The position numbers and the translations under genes were made by a program. 64,000 nt of DNA. Origin: Panagrolaimus kolymaensis (lineage: Eukaryota; Nematoda; Chromadorea; Rhabditida; Panagrolaimidae). Shown here in pieces: positions 28,201 to 40,200 of this stretch (the first letter of the stretch is position 1; each line of letters opens with the position of its first letter). The stretch spans positions 372,001-436,000 of the forward strand of contig JAJQJQ010000071.1 of assembly GCA_028622995.1 (NCBI GenBank), given 5' to 3'. The notes below the pieces were generated by a model that ran no database searches, was not told the origin of the DNA, and was given only the letters and a program-made list of their open reading frames with translations.

Positions 28201-31200
28201 ACATTTAAAAAATTGATTTGTAATTTCCGTAAAAAAATATAAAGCTTTCACGTCTGCTGCCGCTTCCGAAAAACAACAACAATGGTTGCTTGCTTTTTGA
28301 ATTTAAAAAATTGCAGAAAAAAAACAAATTTCTTCTGATTTTTTCAAACACAATTAAAAAAGCTAACAAACAACGACAGACTGACCATTGTTTTGTTGTT
28401 TGTTACTTTTTTTGACTATAAAATAAAAGAGGAGAAAAAAATTGAATTACATAGAAATTTATTTTTATTGTTGTTGAGTAAATTTTTAAGCACCCTTGAT
28501 TTTGACTTTTTTTTGGCGGACAACGATGGAGGTCAGTCAAATTGAGGGAAACAAGGTAATGCAAAATTGAATGCTTTTTTGGTATTTGGTCTACATATTT
28601 GAGAAGAGAAAATACAAAATAAAGCAAAAAAATTTAATTAGACTAATTTCGGAAGCAAGCAACCACTATAAATTAAATAAATTTAAGGGGATAGAGTTTT
28701 AAAACGATGAAGCACAAAACAGTTTTGTTGCTTTTGAAATAACCTTTTTTTGGGAGAATAAAAGGTTAAAAATTAAATTGAGAAATAAATGCGTTTATAA
28801 ATTTTAGTTAAAAATAAAAAAAAAGGTTAAAAGCAGACGTAAACAGTTAAATATGTTAGTCGTCTGTCGATCATCGCAAAAATAATAAGCATCAAAAAAT
28901 ATGTTATGGAAACCGGAAATAAAGGTGATTCAGAGAGATCATAGTGCAAAAAGACATGAAAAATAAAGCGAAACAAAAAGATGCTTTGATAAACATGATA
29001 AAAAGTGACAGTAATTTTATTTTAAAAATAATTTCGAAAATTAAGTTACTATCATAAAATTTATCAAAAATTGCAAAAAAAAATTGAATCCCCTCAAATT
29101 ACTATTTTGTTATAAAGTATTTAACCATAAAGCCGTCGTTCTCTTCTTTATCTGTTGCCTTCCATTATATTTTTTGAAACGATTTCTTTCTTCTTCAAAG
29201 TAAAAATTTTTTTTTCTGAATGAAAAAAACAATATTGTTTTCAACTTTATTTTTTACGCTTAAAAAAGTTTTCTTTTTTTTTTATTGTTGTCGGAATGAG
29301 TCAAAGAAAAATGAATGCGCAGAAGAGAAGAAGAAGTAGGGAAGAAAGAAAGAAAAAAATGACCACACTTAAAAGCAGCCATTTATCAAAAAATGAAGTG
29401 GAAAAAAAATTGAAAAAGATGCAACAAGAAAAAAAACATGGAAGTTGGTTTCCAAAAGTGAGTTTTTTGAAGAAAAACAAAAAGTTGGTTGAAAAATCTT
29501 TTGTCAATTTTTTTTCTTTTCCTTTTTTGTCTTCAAAATTTCTTGTCATATATAGTAGTGTTCATATAAAATAGCGGCTATTTTGACAAATTTTTGAAGA
29601 GCGAAAGGAAAAAGGAAGAAATGCTTGCAAAAAGTTATCAAGAAAGATCGTCTCCCCAAACCCCAAAAGTGAGCATCGATGACTCCCTTGAGACAAAGGG
29701 TCATTTTCATTGGTGTGGTGGCGGAGGATGGCGGGGTATTTGTTTGTAGTAGTAGTAGTAAAAAAAATGAAGCTTTTTTTAAAATGTTTTGAATTTTGAA
29801 AGTTTTCAAAGAATGTATGTAAAAAAAGTTGAGATTAGTGGGAGAAAAGTGGAAGTAGCAGAAATGAATAATAACATGTATTAATCGAATAATAGTAAGT
29901 ACAGAGTGAACCATCAAATCTCGATGTTTTTGGCATTTGAATTAAAAATATGAAAGATATTATAAGGAGGTTAATCTAAAAATGCTTATTTGAAGCAAAG
30001 AATTTGCAAGCAAAAGTATAATAGAAATGTTAGGAAATTTTATTTGGACAAAGAGTCAAAAAGTGATAACATTTTCTGCCTTTTTAACTTTTTTTCTATG
30101 TTTCATATTGAAAATTTTAGCATAAAAAAATTTAAAAAATTTGCCTCAGACGCTAAAGTTTTTGATCATAGACTTTTTTGATACCTTTTAGGATTTACGC
30201 ACAAAAGTATTCAGCAAAAATGCACAATATCTATCATCGGCGTGGATTCGAACCCGGCTCAAACAGATTGCAAGAATCTCTTTTACCACTGAGCCATGGA
30301 TCAAACAAAGTCTACCAAGAAAAATTTGAACTAAATCACTTCAGAGAATTCTTACTAACCTTAAATAATCCAAGTTTGTATGTTTGAATACAAAAAATGC
30401 GAGAAAAAGATCCAAGAAAAAAGTGAATTGACAGTATCTCAAAGTTTATGAATATTGTTATAAAATTGTTACTATCATAGTACAATATTTTAACGGAAAT
30501 TTAGTTTCATATTTTTTTTGTTTTCAAAATTTATTACAATCTGGATAATTTCTAAGCGATGACTATTATTTTACAGAAATACATGAGAGCAAGCAAACAA
30601 CTGACCAAAAAATAAGAAAACAAAAAAAGTGATGACTAAAAACAAGCATTCGTTTGTTCGATCTCTCTTACATTTTTTGTTTTCTTCTTCTTCGATGATT
30701 TAATTCTAGAAACGTCGTGATTTTGTTTTTTGAAGAAGGAAAATAGAAGCAATGGTTTTTTTATAATGAATCACGGCGTTTGTACAAAAAAAGAAAGAAA
30801 TTTGTTTTCAATGTTCATCAAAGATTGGACGTAAAAATAAAATGGACAGGAAAAAAAATAAACATTTATCATATTTCTTATTATTATTTTTTTTGTATAA
30901 AAAATCCGCTTTCTTACTTGGCTTTTGAGAAGACAAGGAAAACGAGAAAATGAATGTGACAGAGATTAAAAGCAGTGAAGCAAGTGGAAAGAAAAAGAAA
31001 ATTATGGACTTTCAAGTTTTTGAGAAAAGAAAATTACAAAAAAGAACAGAGCGTTTTTGATGTAAAAAATAAATCTGGATCTTCTTGTTTTTTTTCTTCA
31101 TTATTCTTAAAAGGATAAAGACAGAAAATCTAGTCGATCAATCTTTCATTTTTTCAAGAAAGAAAAACGATTATCTTTGAGTTGAAAGAAAGCAACGTTG

Positions 31201-34200
31201 CGAAAATTAAATTAAAACATAGCAACTTTTTTTAATCGAAATATGAAGAAAAAAATATAAGAAAAAATAAAAAATTAATTAGACCTTTTTAAAACAGAAA
31301 TAGAGAAAAAATATATTTGGAACATTACGGAAGAATTATTACTTCTTTAGAGTTTTGAGAGAAAGCGTTTATTTTTATTTTTTACCCCATAGAAAAAAGT
31401 AAAAACAAAAACCAACCTTTTTAATTCTCAAAACACCGATACTTCCGCCGGTGGAACCTGGTTCAGTGGTCATGTAAAAATATTCATTGGATTTATCAAC
31501 CAATTCGTAAGTGAAAACGTTATCCCTAAAATTTTATTTTTCTTTTAGAAAAAATTATAACAAAAATAAGAAAATTCGTAGTAACTTTTTTATCCCAATA
31601 ATTCATAGTTTTTGATTACTGTCTTTTCATTCAAAATTTTAACTAACTACTAACCTGGCTTCATTATCTTTATCCAATGCTGCAACAGAAAACACGGCTT
31701 CCCCAGGCAATAAAGTTTCTGGAGTTAAAACTTCATATAAATTTTTTTCAAAATATGGTTCATTATCATTTACATCCGCCACGGTAATCGTGACATTACT
31801 TGATCCATCTTTGGGTGGTATGCCTTTATCTGTGGCTTGAACTTCAATCGTGAATTGTCTTTCAAAAAGTATTTCACGATCTAATCGTCGCATAGCAAAA
31901 ATTTTTCCATTTGATTTATCTATTCTAAAAACAGGCTGATTTTCAATTTCTTTATTCACAGAAATTGAATATTCAAGTTGGGCATTGAGAGTGGAAGGAT
32001 CGTCATAATCTACAGCGGTGGCCGTCATAACATAAGTTCCTTCATTTCCAGGTTCACGATTTTCATCAATATTTCCAAACATTTCAGATGGGAAAATTGG
32101 GGCATTATCATTTATATCTTTGAGAATTACATGGACATCTGCATATCCAATTAAACCCTTTCCATCATCATCGACAGTTTGAACAATAAATTTCCATGCT
32201 GGAACTCCATTAGGCAAATCTCGATTTAAGGGTTTTATAACATCTATGTGGCCATAAATATGATCAATCGTGAAATAATCTCCAACTCCCTGGCCTTCAA
32301 GTCGATATATAATTTTTTCACTTGCTTCATCTTTATCTGAATCAAAGGCTTTAACTGTAAATAATCGCTTTGGAACCTCTTCATCTTCTTCCTCGATGGT
32401 TATGGAATAAAGAGATCGTTCAAATTGAGGGGCATTATCATTTACATCTTCAATATAAATATATATTGAAGTTGTGGTATTATGTTTTCCATCGGTAACG
32501 GTCAATAATAAATGATAAACATTTTGTTGTTCATAATCCAATGATTCTTTAACAAATACCACGCCACTATCAGTTTTAACCGCAAATGGAATTCTCCCGC
32601 CATCGGGTGAATGTAAATCGTAGCGAAGGGTTGAATCTAAAAAAATATTGCCGAAAATTTAATAAATTTGGCCTCTAAAATTTAAAATAAACTTACGCCG
32701 ATCAAGATCTTGAGCTTTAACGGTTATAACATCAGTATAAATTTCAGCATTTTCTTTTATTCTTCCTTCATAGCGCTTTTCAGTAAAATATGGTGGATTA
32801 TCATTTATATCTCCAATAAATATTTGAACTTTTACAATATCTAAAAAATATTGGGGAAATCATTTTTGCTTATTTTTTATATTTTGATGAAAACATTTTC
32901 AAAAATCTGATAGTTATGAGAATTTTATATTTTTGGAATTTGCTATTTTTTTGCTAAAATCCGAGATAAATGCAAATATTTATTAAGCGATAATTAATAT
33001 TTCTGGGAATTTTAATAAAGCTAATTTTTATTTCTTTCAAAAAATATAAGCTTTTTAAAATTAAAATATTACCTTTGTTAGTTCCAGTTGCGCCGGGCAA
33101 GCTGGATTGCATGCTATCCATAGCTTCGACATCAAAAATAAATGAATCTTGAGCTTCTCGATCAAATTTATCCAATGGAAAAATTCCACCCGTAATTTCA
33201 TCCACTCGAAAATATTTCCATGCATTTGAATTTGAATCTTGAACAATAGCATAACGGATTTCACTTTGAAGTCCTTGAGCATCTGCATCTTCTGCTTTTA
33301 CGGTGGTTATGGGTTTTCCACCAAATTTTTCCATATATTCTATTGGGAGTTGTTCTTCATCGATGGTGCCTGTGAATCTATCAACAGTGAATCGAGGAAT
33401 GTTATCATTTTTATCTTTAATTATTACAGTAAATTGTTTAACCGTGGAAACTTGAGATCTAACATCTGTGGCTGCAATGGTTAAAGTATAATTTGAAGTT
33501 TCTTCATAATCGAGTGGTTCCATATTTCGAATTACAACCCAATCATTTCCAGATTCTTTGATTTGAAATTCTCTGAATTTTTGTTTATAATTTGTTCCAA
33601 GTTTTACGCCATTTGTCATTTTATATGAAATTTGTGATTTTTGATTTGCACTGCTCGCCCGACATTTAAAAAGTTCCGTGTAAACTGGAATATCTTCTTC
33701 GACAGCTATAGATTGTTTACATGATGGAGAACTTTGCCATATAGGTGCATTTTGAGCTTGTTCATGAACCACCACAATCACTTGAACCAATGATTGCCTT
33801 GATTCGGGTTTTCCATTATCGGAAGCCAAAACATTAAACATAAATCGTTTTCGATCTTGAGGAATTGATTTGACAAGGGTTATTTCTCCGGAAGATGGAG
33901 TTGTTAGAGTAAAAAATGAAATATCATCAAAATATTCAGGTGGCGCTGTTTCATCCGCTTCAATTTTATATGTAATTTTTGCATTGGGCGCTGAATCTCG
34001 ATCGTCTGCTAATACTGTGAGCACAGAAGCTCCAGGTTGAATGCTTCGGGAAATGGAAGTTTCATATAAAGGTCGCTCAAATTCTGGACTATTATCATTA
34101 AAATCAATTATTTGAACTGTGAATTGACAAAATCCAATTAAAGGTCGTTCACCTTTATCCGTGGCTTTTACGGTTACTTCTTCAAAAGCTTTTTGTTCTC

Positions 34201-37200
34201 GATCAAAAACAAAATGGGGCGATGGCCTTAATTCTCCTGTAACCGAATCAATAACAAATGGCTTCCGTGATTCACTTCTTGCATAATAAAGAGAATAAAT
34301 TATTTCTCCATTCGTTGAAGCATCATCATCCGTGGCTTTAACTTGAATAATTACGGGTGCTTCACCATGTCGATATTGACCTTCCTCAATTTTAGCTTTT
34401 TGACTATAACTTGAACATTCAGGAAATTCAGGTTTATTATTATTTACATCTGCAATTCCTATTCGAACTGTGGCAGTTTGAGTATGTTGAAGAGGGTTTT
34501 CTTCATCACAACACGATCCATCATCCTTGGCCACGACAGTCAAATTATATGGACTTCCATAATTTAGTAATTCCATAGGTGAAACATTTTCTTTGAGTCT
34601 GATTAAGCCCGTATCTTTATCAATTTCAAACAACTCTGTTTCACTTGTTTCAAAACCATATTCATCTAAAAATCCATAGGAAACTTGATCTCGATCTGGA
34701 TCAATTGCTTGTATTTGAAGCACGGGTGTTCCACCTTGAGCATCTTCAGCGATGGCAGTGGAATATTCTCGGGTTGGAACAAACATGGGTGGTTCATCAT
34801 TCGTGTTTTCAGTTCGAATATGAACGATCGCTGAACTTCGTTGTCGAGGCATGCCTCGATCTTCCGCAGTTACATTAAATCGATAAATAAAAAATCTTTC
34901 ACGATTTTGATCTGCATTTAATCTTCGACGAGCACTAATTTCACCGGAATCCGAAACAGAAAAATCTGGATGATCGACGGTGTAAACAATTCGAGAATTT
35001 TCAGAAGAATCTTTGTCAATGGCGCGAACTAAAAAAAATAACATATGTATTTTTATTAAATTTAAAATTGTAAGGTCCTTCTATAAAAAAAAATACCTTG
35101 CAAAATAGATTTTCCAATAGCAATATTTTCTTTTGTGGTTGCCGTGTAAAGAGGTTGAATAAATGTTGGAATATTATCATTAACATCTTCAATTTCAAAT
35201 TCCACGGTCACTGAATTCTCTTTTCCATCTTCTTTAACGACCGCTAAAAAAAGTTTTATGTTTGTTGAATTTTTTATAAGCAAATAAATTTTTTTTTAGC
35301 AAACCTCGAAGTTTAAAAATTTTTGGTATTGCTGGATCATCAAAATCCAAAGCTCTTTTGAGAGTTACTAAACCACTATTTTCGTCAATTGTAAAATATG
35401 GACTTTCATCATCTGTGAGTTCATTGAGAAGATAAAATTTTTGTGGAGCTTTAATTCGCCGCTCATCAATGGCTCGAAAAGTATGAGTTTCAATAAGTAA
35501 AAGACTATTTCCAACATTGGAATCTTCACGAATTTTTCGAGAATATTTTGAATTTAAAAATTGTGGAGGTCTATCACCCGCAAGTAATTCCAATACTGCA
35601 ATTTCACTTTGTTGTTGTTTTTGTTGTTTGAATGTGGTTGAATTATTATTATTATTTATATTTTTGGGTGTAGCATCTCGAGCTTGAACGTACAATTTAT
35701 AAATGGAACCTGGGGAATATTTTCTTTGAGCTGTTCGAACTGCTCCACTTTTAGCATCGATGGTAAAAGATCCAGAAGCTGAAAAAATTATTATTTTTTA
35801 TTGTAAAATTTAAATAATATTGTTCCAGGATTCTTTACACAAAATTTTATTCATTCTGTTTTTATTATTTTATGCAATTTTGCATACTTTGAATTAAGGA
35901 ATTTTTTATTTTTTTCAAGTTTTTTATCTCCCTTTTTTTGCTATCGTCTTTTTCGGTATAATCCAAAGAAAAAAGCTGCATTTTTTTCTTCTCCAAAAAA
36001 GGTTACTTGAGGCACAAAAAAGAATATATATTTTAGAAAAAAAGTAACACTATAAATTAGATTAAAAGCAGCTGCAAAAATAAAAAATAAAAATTGAGGA
36101 CATTGAGAATAGTATTTTCTGTATTTTTGTTTCTCAGCTTTTTTTAAAAGGATTTGAAGGGAAAAAATGAAGTAACTAACTAACACAAAAATTGGATTAG
36201 AGTATGGTCAGTGACTTTTTATTTTGTTTTGTTTATCCAAAAACAAAAATAAAAAAAATTAGTCGCGTTTGTTTAAAACAAAAAAATGGAGGACTTACGT
36301 TCAGAATTAATTAAGCGATATTCAATTTGTCCATTACCATCACCATTTTCATCTCGAGCAACAAATTGATATACTTGATATCCAAGTGGACGTTCATATG
36401 GTACTACAGCAAGAAAGGGTTTGGGTGAATTAAGGAATCTAGGAGGTTCATCAACATCCATAACTTCGAGATGGATAGTTTGAGAGCGTCCTGAAAGTTG
36501 GAAAAAGTTTAATCAGGTTTTTGAGAAGTTATCGATTATTTGGCTATTAACGATTTGGTTTTTGAAAGTTTTATGTATATAAAAATAAGCAATTTTTAAA
36601 TTGATGATAGTAATTCAAAAGTGACAATATTTCAAAAAATTAGGTTGCTATCATAAAGAGATTGAATATTTTTTAAAAGCTAATTTCTTTGTCGTTTTTA
36701 TTTTTATTTTTTGACGCTTCACTTTTTTTTGCAACATATTTTTCATAAATTTTGCATATTTTCAAAACCCCTGAATTCATTCAAACTTTATTTTACAACA
36801 AACTTCTTTCATTTTCTTTTCTTTCTTACATTTTTTTATTTAAAAACTTTAATTTACTTTTTGCTTTTTTAGTTTCTTTCTTTAAAAATGTTTCTTATTA
36901 GTTTGTTTCTGTTTCTTTCTTTCTTTTTTAAATTGAAACATTTTCAGGAAGTCCTCGACGACAACTTCCGGCGTTCCTTTGAATGAAAGAGTTTTGATAG
37001 ATTGCATGTGAATGAGCATGCATGCATGTTTCTTTTGTACATCAATTACTTTTTTTTGCTTGCCTTTCATCATTTTTTTATTTCTTTAAAAATTATTTTT
37101 AAAATTGTCCTTTTTCGCTAAACTGCGCAAGAAAAAAAAAGAATATAGAAAAGTCCCTTCATTTTTGAGTACTTAAAACTCAAGCTTCACCCGAAAAAAA

Positions 37201-40200
37201 GCTACAGTCAAAAAAAGTGTGCCATTTTTAGTTTCTAGTCGTTTGAAGGATGATTACAGGTGACCAAATCGGAAGAAAAAAGAAAGACAGCATTGTTGTT
37301 TGTTTTTTTTTTTTTTGCTTTTCTTGACCGTTTTGTCGTCGTCGTCGGATTTTTCTAATCCAATTATAGCCCTTTTTTGCCGATTTTTATTTTCAGTGAA
37401 AAGCAAGCACTAGGAACTAAATTAACAGCCGTAAAGCTGTACTTACTATTCACTCACTACCTTAGCAACAATTTGTATGGCACCCTGGTGTGAGACAAGA
37501 GAAAGGCAACTAAAAAAATTGGATGCTTAAAAAGGAAAGTAAAAAAATGAAGAAGAAAAAAATTGACCACCACGAAATAACCGTTTTTGTATTGTTCATT
37601 TTTCTTTTTTAACAATATAAAAAACGCTAACCACCTGGAAAATAGAGAAAATGATTGGTCATTGTAGAAGTCGCTGTTGGCGTCCACCATTTTTTTTGTC
37701 GATGCAATTTAGAATGAAAAAAAAAAATTATTTGAATAGAAAAAAGAAAAGTCAATCGGTCATATTCATTTTACATTCCGCTATTATGCAATCTCAGATT
37801 TTTTTCTCGAGATTTTGAAATATCCCTATTCAACCAAAAAAAAGCAGGCCAAAAGTAACAAACGATCCCCATGAAATAAAAAAACTATTTTCTTTACCCA
37901 AAAAAAAAACGGTTTCATTGTTTTCGCATTTTTTTACCATTCAATTGTTGTTAATTAAATTTTTGCAAAGCAACTGTCATCCCCGAAAAATCCCTCGATA
38001 TCTCATCATCATGAATTACTCACTCTCATTCATTCATCTTCATTCACCCAACAATATTGAAAATAGAAAAAAGCAGCAGCTTCAAGTCACTCAATTAAGC
38101 CCTTGTGTTCCAATTTACTTAAGTATTTTGTTAATAACACATTTTTTAATTTACTCATTTATTTATGCACAAATAGTAAGAAAAAAAATTATAAGCGATT
38201 GTTTTTGGAAACTCAAGAATTTATAATTTTGTTTGTCAGCCAAAAAATATTTTAACAAAAAAATTGCAAAAACTTTCGACCTTGGCAGGATTCGAACCTA
38301 CAATCTTCTGCTCCGTAGGCAGACGCGTTATCCATTGCGCCACAAGGCCACGCGAATTCCAACTGGTTCTATTGAACTGACATAATGCTTCCTATTGCTA
38401 TGAATTGGAGAGTTAGAAAAACAACGAAGTTGCTTGCTGCTGTTGCAATCTTTAAGTATGCATGTGCGCTTTCCTCTTTGCTTTCTGGCCCTAGCGTATC
38501 ATTCTTTTTTTTTGCAGTTGGTCCCTCAGTCTTTTTTTCCTTTCTTTTGGAAGCAAAAAAAAAAATGAATGGTCAATAAAGCGATCGAGCAAAAAACATA
38601 ATTAGACTGTTCCTTCCTACTCTTTTTTTGGTTTTCAAGAAACACAACAAAAAAAAAACAAAAGCTCATGTTCCGACAAAAAAAGAAGTGCGATAAGTAA
38701 AAAAAAGAAAGAAGATTCATCTGATTTGAGAAGATTGTTGTTGCTGTAAAAATTGTCACCTCTGTTTTTTATTTATTTTTTTTTTGCGGTTCACATGAAA
38801 AACTAAACTAATGCCGCTTTTGAAGTTGAGAGGAAAATGAAAAAATCGGAAAAGGAGTTATCTTTCATGCACGCGTCGTCGCTTGTTGTCAAAGATTGTT
38901 TGCAATTAAAAAAAAAAAAAAAAGATAGAAAGAAAGAGATTGCGCAAGAGAGCGTAAAAATAGAGATTGTAAAATTGTTTGCGGTCACAACAACGTTTAT
39001 GGCCCAGGAGAAAAAAAAAACATAGTTGACCAAAGAAGTTGTAAAATTTAGTCAAGCAAAAATAATAGTTTATGAACAAAATTGAGCAATTTGAATAATT
39101 TTGTGTTTAGAAGAAAAAAAGCTTGCAAATCTTAGACAAAATCTTTTTTATTATGGAAGAGAGTAATTTAAAATTAACAATATTTTGGTACATCTGCTTA
39201 CTATCGTTTATTGAAAGTAACGAATAATTGACGATGATTTTAAATATGGAATTATTATCATTTTTGAAATTTAAGAATTTTAGCTTGTTTTTGCTATTCC
39301 CTGAGCATCGAGAAATGGCAAATAATTTAATTGAGTCTTTTTTTTACTTGCATCTTCAAAATTAAAATTTTACGTTTCCCTTCATTTTTTATATATTTTT
39401 TCTTTTCTCTCGTTTTTTTTTCTTCTTCAAAATAAAATGACCAAAGGGTTGGCACGCAAAAAAAAAGTAGTATGAAGCCAAGAGACTTGCTTATTTCTAG
39501 ACTAATATTAATTAAATGACTCGAAGCTGCTGCTTTTTTTCTATTTCTGTTTTTATTTCATCATGAGTTTCCATTTTTTTTTTGTTGCAAAAATGACCAA
39601 ACAAATAAAGCCCTGTGTCTTCAACAGGCGAAAATGAATTCACAATTGCTTTATTTCATAAATTTAATTTAATTCAATTTTCTTTGTGTAGAAAGAAAGA
39701 AACAATGAATAAGAAAATAGTTCTCACAATAATGCTTAATGATAGTAATTGAAAATTGAAAAGTATTGTTTCAAAATGGTTACTTTCACAAAGAAAGATA
39801 CATAGAAACATAAAAAAGTGATAAAAAAATTATTTTTTGTTAATAAACTTATTTTTCCCCTCGAAATAACATTAAAAAAGATGCATGCCAAAAATACATA
39901 AAATTATTTTATTATGCATTACTAATAATCATCCGTCAATTTTTTTACGTCTCTTTTTTTCTAAAAATATCCCTTTTTTGACAAGTTCATGAACGACAAA
40001 AAAAAAAGAAAGTTTCATGTTTTTCTTTAATTTTTTTTTAGTCATTCATCCGTTTTTAAACTTCTTTCTTCGTTCGCTTTGAAGCAAATTTGCGTATTCA
40101 CTTGAACGCAAAAAGAAGATGGATTTAATCAAAAAACGAGCAACGACAGATTTAGTTTTGAGATAATTTGTGTGGAGACATGAAAAATGTTTTTAAGGAT

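Larger units (their letters stand above)
13449..31416 (-). other. Giant cadherin intron (about 18 kb)
   Basis: Separates exon 12 (31417-31525) from exon 13 (13219-13448). It holds two SINE copies, a non-autonomous hAT element, a hairpin and several 49-bp modules (listed separately), and otherwise AT-rich sequence with many homopolymer runs. If the internal short isoform is real, its promoter should lie at the low-coordinate end of this intron or in exon 13. Large size here is typical of a gene with a second promoter (inference). Confidence 0.7.

Noticed and set aside
32908..32947. Module-like TGATAGTTA...TTGCTATTT in cadherin intron 9
   Set aside because: Half-site spacing is 31, not 40, so it does not fit the rule.
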